A DNA stretch of 64,000 bases from Azonexaceae bacterium s22 (GTDB taxonomy: Bacteria > Pseudomonadota > Gammaproteobacteria > Burkholderiales > Rhodocyclaceae), in the NCBI GenBank assembly GCA_016617495.1, contig WYCU01000002.1, forward strand, positions 275,538 to 339,537. Direction: 5' to 3'. The notes under the pieces were generated by a model. The model was not told the DNA's origin and ran no database searches. It was given only the letters and a program-made list of their open reading frames with translations. Made by a program: the position numbers and the translations under genes. Of the stretch, positions 8,739 to 16,749 are shown one piece after another (positions within the stretch are counted from its first letter, which is position 1; the number at the start of each line of letters is the position of its first letter).

Positions 8739-9629
8739 TCACTGATTAAGAGATGGGGTCGCGCGAAGTGATTCAAGTAATAAGCGCGGTGTAAGAATGA
8801 AGGCGTCCGAGTTTTTTAAGTTCGTGTAGTTCCAAACGTATACAATATTGTCCAAAGAAATGGGAATGCTGGGCGAAATGCTTGTGATGTATTTTATTAC
8901 CTTTTTTCGGTTGGTACGAAATACCCCTTTAGCAAAATCATGATCTTTGTTGAGTAGATCAAGAAGGTCGTGGTTCAAATTTGGGGAAACGCGTAATCTA
9001 ACCTTTGCATGAAGCATCAGCGACCAATTTCGTAATTTATAGTGACGATATGCTAAATCATCAAATATGCGTCGCATACTCCACTCAGATGTTTCTAGTG
9101 TTGCCAATATCCCATTTAGTGCTCTACTGAGATCATCTTGATCTTCCCAGCTTTTTTTTGATTTATACCTCAAGTCATGATCTACTTCATGCCATCCTTC
9201 GGATAGGATGCTCCGTAGTTGAACTTCAAAGGTTAAATCAATCGGTGCCTTGCCAATACTGCGAATCATTTCTTGCTTGTGGATATCTGGAATTTGGAGT
9301 ACGAGATTATGGCGAGTGACGGTGAATTGGCTGGTTGAGTGTGTATCAATTGTTGTTGCATCGGGGATTATTTTGAATGTCGACTTAAGCAAATCAGCGA
9401 CTATATGTACATCCTCTTCGAAATAGAGGGCTACTCTAACCCCTATGGCGTCTTGGATTAATCGTCCGCCCAAGGCGTATTTAGTGCCGCATTCTTGCGA
9501 TAATTTATGGGTAATAGATTGATCAGATTTTCCCCTGGCGAAAACTCGACAAAAGAGGCCCGCTTTGTTGGTGATGAGCTCAATTTCTCTGCGGATTTCC
9601 TCGGAAATAAACCTAAATTTACTTTCCAT
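8739..9629 (-). CDS. RelA/SpoT-type nucleotidyltransferase, partner of NACHT protein
   Basis: About 296 residues. The N-terminal 160 residues carry RelA/SpoT synthetase-domain signatures: ARGKSDQSITHKL (R/K substrate-binding segment), IQDAIGVRVALYF with Asp60 as probable metal ligand, and FEVQLRSILSEGWHEVDHDLRYK with Glu135 and the typical W..xxH..YK helix. There is no hydrolase (HD), TGS or ACT domain, so it is a small alarmone-synthetase-like protein. The C-terminal 130 residues are unassigned. Chosen ATG 9629 is preceded by AGGACGG and overlaps the NACHT stop by 11 bases, implying translational coupling; a TTG at 9647 is possible. It is AT-rich relative to flanking genes, a sign of transfer. 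Product (ppGpp, ppApp or other pyrophosphate transfer) cannot be read from sequence. Confidence 0.78.
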   Translation of the reverse strand: MESKFRFISEEIRREIELITNKAGLFCRVFARGKSDQSITHKLSQECGTKYALGGRLIQDAIGVRVALYFEEDVHIVADLLKSTFKIIPDATTIDTHSTSQFTVTRHNLVLQIPDIHKQEMIRSIGKAPIDLTFEVQLRSILSEGWHEVDHDLRYKSKKSWEDQDDLSRALNGILATLETSEWSMRRIFDDLAYRHYKLRNWSLMLHAKVRLRVSPNLNHDLLDLLNKDHDFAKGVFRTNRKKVIKYITSISPSIPISLDNIVYVWNYTNLKNSDAFILTPRLLLESLRATPSLNQ

Positions 9630-11748
9630 TCGACACCGTCCTGCCAAGTATTTCGCGAATAGCGAGAATTTCGTCCAAGTTTATTTCGATGAAAGCTGGA
9701 TTTCTAGGCTCGCGCAGTATTCCCTTTTTCTTTAAGGAGGAGATGGCCGAGTACAATTCGTGAGTGCTATATCCCCCGCTGTTGACACAAACGCCTTTGA
9801 TGGGTCGGTGTTTGTAGGTGACCGTTTCCCTTCCAACGGGCCAGAATTTTTCTAATACAAATTGTTCTAATATAAGCTGTCTATCTGGAGAAATTTCTTC
9901 CTCTGTATGTGAATTACTGGCTAGGAGGTCGTCTATGAAATCCTGGTCGCCAATTGCACCTAATACGTGTATTTGACCTAGGGATTCGCTTCTTGTGATT
10001 TTGTTGCCATAAAATCGACAGTTTAAAAAATTAACATCAGAGATATTTGTTAAGTCAAAACAACATTCTCTAAATATGCAGTCATTGAATTGAAAACTCT
10101 TAACTTTGTGTGTTCCACCTATTGTGGCTTGGTTGAACTCCAGTCCGGTAGCTTCGTCGTTGCTGAGATCAAACTCGATGCGACCGGTCAATCGTAGAGA
10201 AATATCAATCTGATCGGTAATTGGTAAAAACTCGATGGATGGGCGTAATTTCTGCCACAGTGCACTTCGTGTTTCGGGTGCGCGAGGTTGATACGAAACG
10301 ACGGCCGGTTCGATAAAACGAAGGTCATCATTTAGCCAGTCAGGCGTTCCGAGCATTATTTGTGCGGCAAAGTGCCCAAGCACAAATTCATTGATAAAGC
10401 CAATTTTGTTTGGCTCTCGACGGCTGCGGTCGAGTAATGCATGACTAGCTAATTTATTTGCGATCTCTTCTTTTGTCGGCCTCTCGGCGGCAGAGTAGGC
10501 TAAGAGAGATTCGTCGAGGATTCGAGAGTTGACGCGTTGGATATGATCGACAATATAGTCGCGTTGTTCGGAGGTGTAGCCGAATTCAATCATGTCGTCA
10601 GCAATTGACCGGAGAATTTTTTGCTGATTAATCGTCGTAATACGTAAATCTTGCCTTATACGCTCCCGCTCTAACATAAAGTCGAAGTACTTCTCCACGA
10701 GTAGGTGCGGCGATGCGGAAACGCTTAAAAATTTATCATCGTCAATGCATCGCAAATAAGATAGAAGCACTGGGTTTGCAATGTCATCGATGCGGAGTCC
10801 TGAATCTAATAGGCGCTGAAGTCGCTCAACCGATAGCCAATTGTCAACCCGAGGCTCACTTATACGGATTCTAACTAGGTCGAAGTCATCAGTATGTTGC
10901 TCTACCCAAGTATGGAAAGCATCGCCTTCGAATAAAATTGTTCTTCGCGTTGTTAATACTATTTTGGCGTTTCCTGTTAAAAATTCGCCAATTGTTTCTA
11001 ACATTGGCTCCCGATTCTCAAAATCACCGCCTTCATCGGTTTTCCGAAGTAGTTCGTCAAAACCATCTAGGATAGTGACGATCCGCCCATTTTTCATTTC
11101 GGTTTGGACTAGACGTGAGCTTAAAATAGGGAAGGTTCTGTCAATTTCATCGAGGAGTATGTATCTAAAAATTGTTGCTTGTCGGTTTCTAGATAGTTCG
11201 GAGAATAGTGGGAGATAATCGCCTCGCTCGGTTAGTAGATGAACTAACTCGTAGGCAGTACACGTTTTCCCAAAACCAGCAGCGGCTTCAACAAGAAATA
11301 GCGTAGGTTTGTCAGTATTTAGTCTTGATGCGACTTCATCGGCTGGAGTTAGTTCACCTATTTGTCCATTAACCCGATAGGGTGCGTTTATATATTGATA
11401 AGTTGCGGAGGCTGAGAAAGGTGCTACGATATTCCGTGTGAATTTGTCGTAGTCGTGCGTTAGGCGCTCTAAAATTGAGTCGACGGAAAAAAAGCCTTTG
11501 AATAGTTGACTTTCGGCTTGGCCCGCAGTCTGTACCGGACGAACGGTGCACGCAAAACCAGCATTCGAAAAATCGTTAAATGCAGTTGTTGTGTCGCTGA
11601 TATCTGTTAAAGGAACAATATCGGCGTTATCGAAATACCCGGTTTTTATGGTAAATACTAATACGTTACCGTTTTCGTAGGATTTTGCAAATTCGAATCC
11701 ATATCTGCTATATACCTCTGTTAATTCTTTTTTTGATTCTTTGTTCAT
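9619..11748 (-). CDS. NACHT-type STAND NTPase, candidate defence sensor
   Basis: A 709-residue protein. Residues 1-110 form an N-terminal domain I cannot name. The NTPase core has Walker A AAAGFGKT (155-162), an extended Walker B ILDGFDEL (226-233) and sensor-like KIVLTTRR (262-269), the NACHT pattern. A helical region follows, then a segment with pentapeptide-like alternation (FNDCIFRECCFDLTN, about 560-600), and a C-terminal winged-helix-like stretch (STHELYSAISSLKKKGILRE). Such proteins sense phage or stress and act with an effector. The effector here is probably the overlapping RelA/SpoT-like gene. A strong ribosome site (GGGAGGAAC) precedes the ATG, and TATAAATA lies just upstream. Low GC marks it as acquired. 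Confidence 0.82.
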   Translation of the reverse strand: MNKESKKELTEVYSRYGFEFAKSYENGNVLVFTIKTGYFDNADIVPLTDISDTTTAFNDFSNAGFACTVRPVQTAGQAESQLFKGFFSVDSILERLTHDYDKFTRNIVAPFSASATYQYINAPYRVNGQIGELTPADEVASRLNTDKPTLFLVEAAAGFGKTCTAYELVHLLTERGDYLPLFSELSRNRQATIFRYILLDEIDRTFPILSSRLVQTEMKNGRIVTILDGFDELLRKTDEGGDFENREPMLETIGEFLTGNAKIVLTTRRTILFEGDAFHTWVEQHTDDFDLVRIRISEPRVDNWLSVERLQRLLDSGLRIDDIANPVLLSYLRCIDDDKFLSVSASPHLLVEKYFDFMLERERIRQDLRITTINQQKILRSIADDMIEFGYTSEQRDYIVDHIQRVNSRILDESLLAYSAAERPTKEEIANKLASHALLDRSRREPNKIGFINEFVLGHFAAQIMLGTPDWLNDDLRFIEPAVVSYQPRAPETRSALWQKLRPSIEFLPITDQIDISLRLTGRIEFDLSNDEATGLEFNQATIGGTHKVKSFQFNDCIFRECCFDLTNISDVNFLNCRFYGNKITRSESLGQIHVLGAIGDQDFIDDLLASNSHTEEEISPDRQLILEQFVLEKFWPVGRETVTYKHRPIKGVCVNSGGYSTHELYSAISSLKKKGILREPRNPAFIEINLDEILAIREILGRTVSNGK

Positions 11749-12049
11749 TGTTCCTCCCCTCTATTTATATAAATATGCTTAAACTTCCAGTCTTGGTTTG
11801 GCGTTACAAGTTGCCAACTATTTGCAGATTCAGGCTTGGCGCCACTTCGTTCTATCAGACACGACGGACGAGTCAGTCCTTTTGGCGTTATTTTGTAGAT
11901 TAGATACGAAATTGATGTTTGGGAAAACTACTAATTTTCGTAGGTGTCGCCCAATTTAAGAAAATTTTGTAATGCTTGCGGAAGTTGTGTCCAAGAATAT
12001 TTAACGCATAGATGTCCGTACAATCGCGGTTGAAGTGATTACGTTTTCT
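11749..12049. other. Intergenic region upstream of the NACHT operon
   Basis: About 300 bases between two divergent genes. The left part holds the AT-rich promoter region and ribosome site of the NACHT gene (TATAAAT-like sequence near 11765-11775). The rest is AT-rich and carries no recognisable gene, and it marks the right border of the acquired island, since GC rises sharply after 12050. Confidence 0.5.
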
Positions 12050-13237
12050 ATGATTTCTCGAGCATCCACCCCCCGTCTCCCCGCCGCCATCTGGATACTC
12101 GGCTTCGTCAGCCTGTTGATGGATGTCTCGTCGGAGATGATTCACAGCCTCCTGCCCTTGTTCATGGTGACGACGCTGGGAACGAGTGTGTTGGCGGTGG
12201 GGGTGATTGAGGGGGTGGCGGAGGCGACGGCGTTGGGGGTGAAGGTGTTTTCCGGGGCCTTGAGCGATTACTGGGGGCGGCGCAAGGGCTTGGCGGTGTT
12301 GGGTTATGGCTTGGGGGCGGCGAGCAAGCCTTTGTTTGCGCTGGCTTCCGGGGCTGGCCTGGTGGTGGCGGCGCGGTTTATCGACCGGGTGGGCAAGGGC
12401 ATACGCGGGGCGCCGCGCGATGCGCTGGTGGCCGATCTGGCGCCGCCGGACCGGCGCGGGGCGGCGTTCGGTTTGCGTCAGGCGCTGGATACGGTGGGGG
12501 CGTTTCTCGGGCCGTTGTTGGCGGTGGGGCTGATGTTGCTGTGGGCCAACGATTTTCGGGCGGTGTTCTGGGCGGCTTGCGTGCCGGCGGTGCTGTGCGT
12601 GGGCTTGCTGGTGTTCGGGGTGCGCGAGCCGGCGGCTGCGGGCGCGGTGCGGCGCGGTAACCCGATCCGCCGCGAGGCGCTGGCCCGGCTTTCGACGGGT
12701 TATTGGTGGGTGGTGGCGGTGGGCGCGGTGTTTACGCTGGCGCGTTTCAGCGAGGCGTTTCTGGTGTTGCGGGCGCAGCAGTTGGGCGTGGCGCTGGCTT
12801 TTGTGCCGCTGGTGATGGTGGCGATGAACGCAGTCTATGCGGCTTCGGCCTACCCCTTCGGCAAGCTGGCGGATCGCATGGCGCACGGGCGCTTGCTGGC
12901 CTGGGGCGTGGTCTTGCTGATTGCCGCCGACCTGTTGCTGGCGGCGGCGCAGGGCTGGCCGCTGCTGCTGGCGGGCATTGTGCTGTGGGGCGTGCATCTG
13001 GGCATGACGCAGGGTCTGCTGGCGGCAATGGTGGCGGATGTGGCGCCGGCCGAACTGCGCGGCACGGCATTTGGCGTGTTCAATTTATGCAGCGGCGTGG
13101 CGATGCTGGTGGCCAGCGTGCTGGCCGGCGCCTTGTGGGATATGCTGGGCGCGGCGGCGACGTTTCTCGCCGGGGCGGGGTTCTGCGTGTTGAGCCTGCT
13201 GGTGCTGCGTGCGCGGCCCCAGGTTCAGGCGACCTGA
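12050..13237 (+). CDS. MFS transporter
   Basis: About 395 residues with around twelve hydrophobic segments. The loop after helix two reads SDYWGRRKGLAVLGY, the major-facilitator signature (GxxxDxxGRRxx). A second-half counterpart is FGKLADRMAHGRLLAWG. Substrate is unknown; the family includes drug and metabolite exporters. I chose the ATG at 12050 over a GTG at 12035, but neither has a strong ribosome site. It converges on rarD, overlapping by 13 bases at the 3' ends. Its GC content returns to the backbone level, so it is not part of the island to its left. Confidence 0.85.
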   Translation: MISRASTPRLPAAIWILGFVSLLMDVSSEMIHSLLPLFMVTTLGTSVLAVGVIEGVAEATALGVKVFSGALSDYWGRRKGLAVLGYGLGAASKPLFALASGAGLVVAARFIDRVGKGIRGAPRDALVADLAPPDRRGAAFGLRQALDTVGAFLGPLLAVGLMLLWANDFRAVFWAACVPAVLCVGLLVFGVREPAAAGAVRRGNPIRREALARLSTGYWWVVAVGAVFTLARFSEAFLVLRAQQLGVALAFVPLVMVAMNAVYAASAYPFGKLADRMAHGRLLAWGVVLLIAADLLLAAAQGWPLLLAGIVLWGVHLGMTQGLLAAMVADVAPAELRGTAFGVFNLCSGVAMLVASVLAGALWDMLGAAATFLAGAGFCVLSLLVLRARPQVQAT

Positions 13238-14118
13238 GCGCGCCGGTATTTGCCCCACAGGCTGACGCTGAAGACGATCAGCCCGATCCAGATCAGGCCA
13301 AAACTGACCAGCCGCGCAGGTTGCAGCGGCTCGTTGAAGAGTACGACGGCGGTGAGGAATTGCAGCGTCGGGTTGATGTACATGAGCATGCCGACGGTGG
13401 CGAGATCGAGGCGCTGCGTGGCGGCGGCAAAGGCCATGAGCGGCACGGCGGTGAGAATCCCGGCGCCCATCAACATTGTCGCGGTCAACGTGTCCTGGAA
13501 GGCAAAAACCGCGTGGCCGTGCTGCGCCTGCCACAGCGCGTAAAGCCCGGCCAGCGGCAGCATGGCCAGCGTTTCCAGCCACAGGCCGGAAAGCGCGTCG
13601 ACCGGCACCTGCTTGCGCACCAGCCCGTAGCAGCCGAAGGTGCCGGCGAGAATGAGCGATACCCAGGGCAGGCTGCCGAGCGAGAGCACTTCATTGAGAA
13701 TGGCCGCCAGCGCCAGCGCCACCGAAACCCATTCCAGCCGGTTGAGACGCTCCTTGAGCACGAGGAGGCCGAGTAGCACGTTCACCAGCGGCGTAAGGAA
13801 GTAGCCGAGGCTGGAAGCCACGACCTGGCGCTGATCCACCGCCCACAGAAAGACCAGCCAGTTGCTGCCGACGAGCAGCGCGGCCAGCGCCAGCATGGCG
13901 AAGTGGCGGGGCGTGCGGAAAGCAGCCGCCACGCCGCCCCACTGGCGCTTGAGACTGAGCAGCAGGGCCACGAAAACGCAGGCCCAGACGGCGCGGTTGG
14001 CGAGGATGTCCAAGGGCGAAACGTGCCCGAGCTGGCGGAAAAAGAGCGGAAAGAAGCCCCAGATGCCGTAGGCGAGCAGCCCGAAGCCGATGCCGGCGAG
14101 TTGGCGGTTGGCAGCCAT
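13225..14118 (-). CDS. rarD: RarD-type EamA transporter
   Basis: A 297-residue inner-membrane protein with about ten helices. The N-terminus GIGFGLLAYGIWGFFPLFF and the segments LKRQW, SNWLVFLWAVDQRQVVASSLGYFLTPLVNVLLGLLVLKERL and MYINPTLQFL match the RarD branch of the drug/metabolite transporter superfamily. Physiological substrate unknown. The dispersed 15-bp motif at 13475 falls inside and reads LTATM. Downstream it overlaps the converging MFS gene by 13 bases; upstream it lies 19 bases after the DUF599 gene, so the two are probably co-transcribed. Confidence 0.88.
   Translation of the reverse strand: MAANRQLAGIGFGLLAYGIWGFFPLFFRQLGHVSPLDILANRAVWACVFVALLLSLKRQWGGVAAAFRTPRHFAMLALAALLVGSNWLVFLWAVDQRQVVASSLGYFLTPLVNVLLGLLVLKERLNRLEWVSVALALAAILNEVLSLGSLPWVSLILAGTFGCYGLVRKQVPVDALSGLWLETLAMLPLAGLYALWQAQHGHAVFAFQDTLTATMLMGAGILTAVPLMAFAAATQRLDLATVGMLMYINPTLQFLTAVVLFNEPLQPARLVSFGLIWIGLIVFSVSLWGKYRRAQVA
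13475..13489 (-). repeat. Dispersed 15-bp motif, copy 3
   Basis: Minus strand GTTGACCGCGACAAT inside rarD, reading LTATM. It lacks the T-rich 5' side. Confidence 0.75.
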
Positions 14119-14137
14119 GCGTTACTGTGACGACACG

Positions 14138-14830
14138 CTAATTGCCGTCGCGCAGGATGTGCAGGGCGGGGGAGCGGTAATCGCGGCGGTAGAGCACGAC
14201 GAGCACCACCAGCGCGAGCCCGGCCAGCACGACCGGGCTGAGCAGCCAGCCGGAGGCGGCCAAGCCAAAATAGTAGGCGCGGATGCCGCGATTGAAATCG
14301 TCGCCGGCCAGATTGTTGGCGCCAGCCACGCGGCGCGCGTAGCTGTCGATTTCCGCATCGCCACGCTTGCCGAAGGGTGCCGCGCCGACGAGGATGGAGA
14401 GCAGATTGAACTGGCGCAGCGACCAGGTGAATTTGAAGTAGGCGAAAACGAAGCTGGCCAAAACCAGCATCAGCTTGATTTCCAGCAGTTCGCGGTTGCC
14501 GACGCCGCCAAAGGGCAGTTCGGCGGTGATGCTGATGAGCTTGTCGGCAGCGCCCAGCGCGGCCACCAGACCGGCGATGATGTAGATGGTGGTGTTGGCG
14601 TAGAAGGAAACGCTGGTGACAAGGTTGCCGATCAGCGTGGAATCGGCCACGCGAAGTTCGCGCTCCAGCATGCGGTGCGCCCATTCCAGCCGGTAGTTCT
14701 GGCTGGTGCGGATCAGCCCGGCAGCGCCCCAGCGGCTGTGTTCCGAAAACCAGGCGTAACCGCCCCAGCAGGCGAAGAAGGTGGCCAGCGCCAGCCAGTC
14801 GAGCGGGGAAAGGTGAGGAAGGGCATGCAT
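14138..14830 (-). CDS. DUF599 family membrane protein
   Basis: About 230 residues with four to five membrane segments. The stretch RTSQNYRLEWAHRMLERELRVADSTLIGNLVTSVSFYANTTIYIIAGL is characteristic of DUF599 proteins, whose function is unknown. The ATG at 14830 places the first helix (SPLDWLALATFFACWGGYAWF) close to the N-terminus; an upstream in-frame start at 14866 adds 12 polar residues. It lies just before rarD on the same strand. Confidence 0.82.
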   Translation of the reverse strand: MHALPHLSPLDWLALATFFACWGGYAWFSEHSRWGAAGLIRTSQNYRLEWAHRMLERELRVADSTLIGNLVTSVSFYANTTIYIIAGLVAALGAADKLISITAELPFGGVGNRELLEIKLMLVLASFVFAYFKFTWSLRQFNLLSILVGAAPFGKRGDAEIDSYARRVAGANNLAGDDFNRGIRAYYFGLAASGWLLSPVVLAGLALVVLVVLYRRDYRSPALHILRDGN

Positions 14831-14953
14831 GGGTGCATCTTGCCACAGGCCGGGCGGATGGCGCATTGGGGAAAACCGTCAGCAGCGCAGCGGTTCGACA
14901 AGCCGCGCCGGTAAAGCTATGCTGCCGGCCATTCTGAAACAGGGGAATTCGAC

Positions 14954-15268
14954 ATGGGACAGGCAAAACGCCGGGGAACGCTGGAACAACGCATCGCGCA
15001 GGCGCATGCCAAGATCGAGGCGACGCGCCCGGAAAAGCTGGTGTGCAACGGCTGCGGCGCGGATGTGAAGCAGATTCATCCGGTCAGCACGCGCGGACTC
15101 ACCGGCATCGAAGCCATCTGGCTCGGCCAGTGCGACTGCGGCCAAACCACCTTTGCCGCCAACGGCAAGCCGGAAGCGGTGCAGGCCTTCTTCGATGCCT
15201 TGAGCAGCGACACCGAACTCACGCTTGGCCGCCAGCGCCAGGACGGCAGCGGGCACGAAACGGTCTGA
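14954..15268 (+). CDS. Small hypothetical protein with Cys pairs
   Basis: A 104-residue basic, soluble protein beginning MGQAKRRGTLEQRIAQAHAKI. It holds CNGCG and CDCG cysteine clusters about 35 residues apart, which could form a zinc ribbon. A good ribosome site (AGGGG) precedes the ATG. No named family is recognised. It is a lone gene between a DUF599 gene transcribed away from it and a DUF4124 gene converging on it. Confidence 0.65.
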   Translation: MGQAKRRGTLEQRIAQAHAKIEATRPEKLVCNGCGADVKQIHPVSTRGLTGIEAIWLGQCDCGQTTFAANGKPEAVQAFFDALSSDTELTLGRQRQDGSGHETV

Positions 15269-15345
15269 ACCGGGCACCCTTGAACTTGTAAGCCCGCTGC
15301 AGCGCACGGGCCTGCGCCCGGGGCCTTAAGCCTTTACGCTGCGCC

Positions 15346-15873
15346 TCAACGCGCCGGCATCGGTTTGGGCGCCGGAGGTACCTTGTAAAGATCGACCGGC
15401 TTGCCGGGGCGCGGCGGTGGCACCGGCGGCATGGGTGGGTCGATATCCGGATGCGGCGGCCGCGGGTAAGGTGGCCGGGGGCGGTAGTAGGTGCCGCCGT
15501 AGTAATACACCGGCTGGGAATTATCCCTTTCTGCCTTGGCCGCTTCCCTGTCCAGCCGCGCCTGTTCCTTGATGGCTTGTTCCCGTGCCTTGCGCTCTGC
15601 CGCTTCTTCGGCTTTGCGCTCCTTGGCCATGGCGTCCGCCTGTTTGCGCTGGCGCTCGTTTCGCGCTTCTGCCTGCTCGCGTACGTCGTCGGGAATTTCT
15701 TCCTCTTCCACGGTCTTGACCGTCTTGCTGCCGCCCTCGCAAGGCGAAGTGGAAATCTGCGTGCTGCCATCCGGCTGGCGGCATTTGTAGGCCTGGGCCG
15801 AGGCCGACGAGGCAGCACCGAGTAGCAGGACGAAGAGCGCCGTCAGTGTCGATGTTTTCGATTCGAATCTCAT
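15346..15873 (-). CDS. DUF4124 domain periplasmic protein
   Basis: A 175-residue protein with a signal peptide (cleavage near ASAQA). It is followed by a DUF4124-like segment with paired cysteines (YKCRQPDGSTQISTSPCEGG), then a long charged helix (about residues 55-115, rich in E, R, K and A, probably coiled coil), and a Pro/Tyr-rich C-terminus. DUF4124 is found in many proteobacterial envelope proteins and its role is unknown. It is a single gene convergent with the preceding small gene. Confidence 0.78.
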   Translation of the reverse strand: MRFESKTSTLTALFVLLLGAASSASAQAYKCRQPDGSTQISTSPCEGGSKTVKTVEEEEIPDDVREQAEARNERQRKQADAMAKERKAEEAAERKAREQAIKEQARLDREAAKAERDNSQPVYYYGGTYYRPRPPYPRPPHPDIDPPMPPVPPPRPGKPVDLYKVPPAPKPMPAR

Positions 15874-16036
15874 GGCTTATTTATAGCGCAATCCAACGGG
15901 CGCTGCGCGAAATATGCAATGCCGGGGGCGGCGCTTTCCGAAACTCGTACCACGGCGGCTGTCTAAGTAATAAGCCCGCCTTCGCTGTGGCGATCGCGTT
16001 GCGACCGGCGTATTCGGCGGCTCAAGGAGGTTCATC

Positions 16037-16645
16037 ATGATCATGTCCCACATTCCTCGAATGCTTACGACCGAAAAGGACGGCTGGGAAGACATCGCCC
16101 GGAAGCACGCCTCGGCGCGCTGGTTCTTCAAGAGCCTGGTTCTGCCCATGGCGCTGTTGCCGCCGGTGCTTTATGCCTACGCCGAACTGGTCTATCCGGG
16201 GGTGATTTTTCCGCTCTCGGTGCCGGCGCTGACGCCGACGCAGTTGATCGTTTCAGGCGTGGTGTTCTATGGCGCGCAAATTCTGATGGTCGGATTCATG
16301 GCGATGCTGATACAGCGCATGTCCATGGCACGCGACCATGATCCAGGCTACGACAGCGCCTATGCGCTGGCGGCCATCGCCCCGGTGCCGCTGTGGCTGG
16401 CCTCGTTGTCCCTGCTGGTGCCCAACCTTGCGTTCGTCGTGACGATCACGCTGGCCGCATGGGCGGCGTCGATCATGCTCATCCGCCATGGGGTGCGGCC
16501 TTTGCTGCACATTACCGACGAGAAGATCGGCCACTACATCGCGAATGTAGTCACCGGCGCGGGCATCCTTGCATGGATCGCATTGCTGGTGGTTTCCGCG
16601 ATGGTGCTCAGCATGTTGCTGGGCGTGTGGACTGCAATGCTCTAG
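16037..16645 (+). CDS. Yip1/DUF1282-like membrane protein
   Basis: A 202-residue protein with five hydrophobic segments after a soluble N-terminal stretch (MLTTEKDGWEDIARKHAS). The spacing of helices and the central loop resemble Yip1-family (DUF1282) bacterial membrane proteins of unknown function. A near-perfect ribosome site (AAGGAGG) sits eight bases before the start; a second ATG two codons later (MSHIP) is also possible. A clear intrinsic terminator follows at 16684. Confidence 0.7.
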   Translation: MIMSHIPRMLTTEKDGWEDIARKHASARWFFKSLVLPMALLPPVLYAYAELVYPGVIFPLSVPALTPTQLIVSGVVFYGAQILMVGFMAMLIQRMSMARDHDPGYDSAYALAAIAPVPLWLASLSLLVPNLAFVVTITLAAWAASIMLIRHGVRPLLHITDEKIGHYIANVVTGAGILAWIALLVVSAMVLSMLLGVWTAML

Positions 16646-16683
16646 CGTCGCTGGCCCCGAACGCACAGCACTTCGTAAACGGC

Positions 16684-16715
16684 AAAACGCCTCCGAAATG
16701 GAGGCGTTTTGATTT
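16684..16715. terminator. Intrinsic terminator between the Yip1-like gene and cysN
   Basis: Perfect stem AAAACGCCTCC (16684-16694), loop GAAAT, GGAGGCGTTTT (16700-16710), followed by GATTTTT. The A and T runs on both sides make it usable in both directions for the two converging genes. A dispersed-motif copy starts at 16732. Confidence 0.85.
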
Positions 16716-16731
16716 TTGCCCGTTTTGGGCA

Positions 16732-16746
16732 GTCGACCGCGACAAT
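16732..16746 (+). repeat. Dispersed 15-bp motif, copy 4
   Basis: Perfect GTCGACCGCGACAAT with the extended arm GATTTTTGCCCGTTTT upstream. Between the terminator at 16684 and the cysN stop. Confidence 0.85.
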
Positions 16747-16749
16747 GGC

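Noticed and set aside
8396-11863. Short shared word TTCTATCAG on both sides of the AT-rich island as an attachment-site repeat
   Set aside because: Only nine bases match exactly with similar but not identical flanks; too weak for a target-site or att repeat.
11900-12997. 365-residue frame on the minus strand opposite the MFS gene
   Set aside because: His/Gln/Arg-rich shadow composition; the MFS protein on the other strand is well supported.
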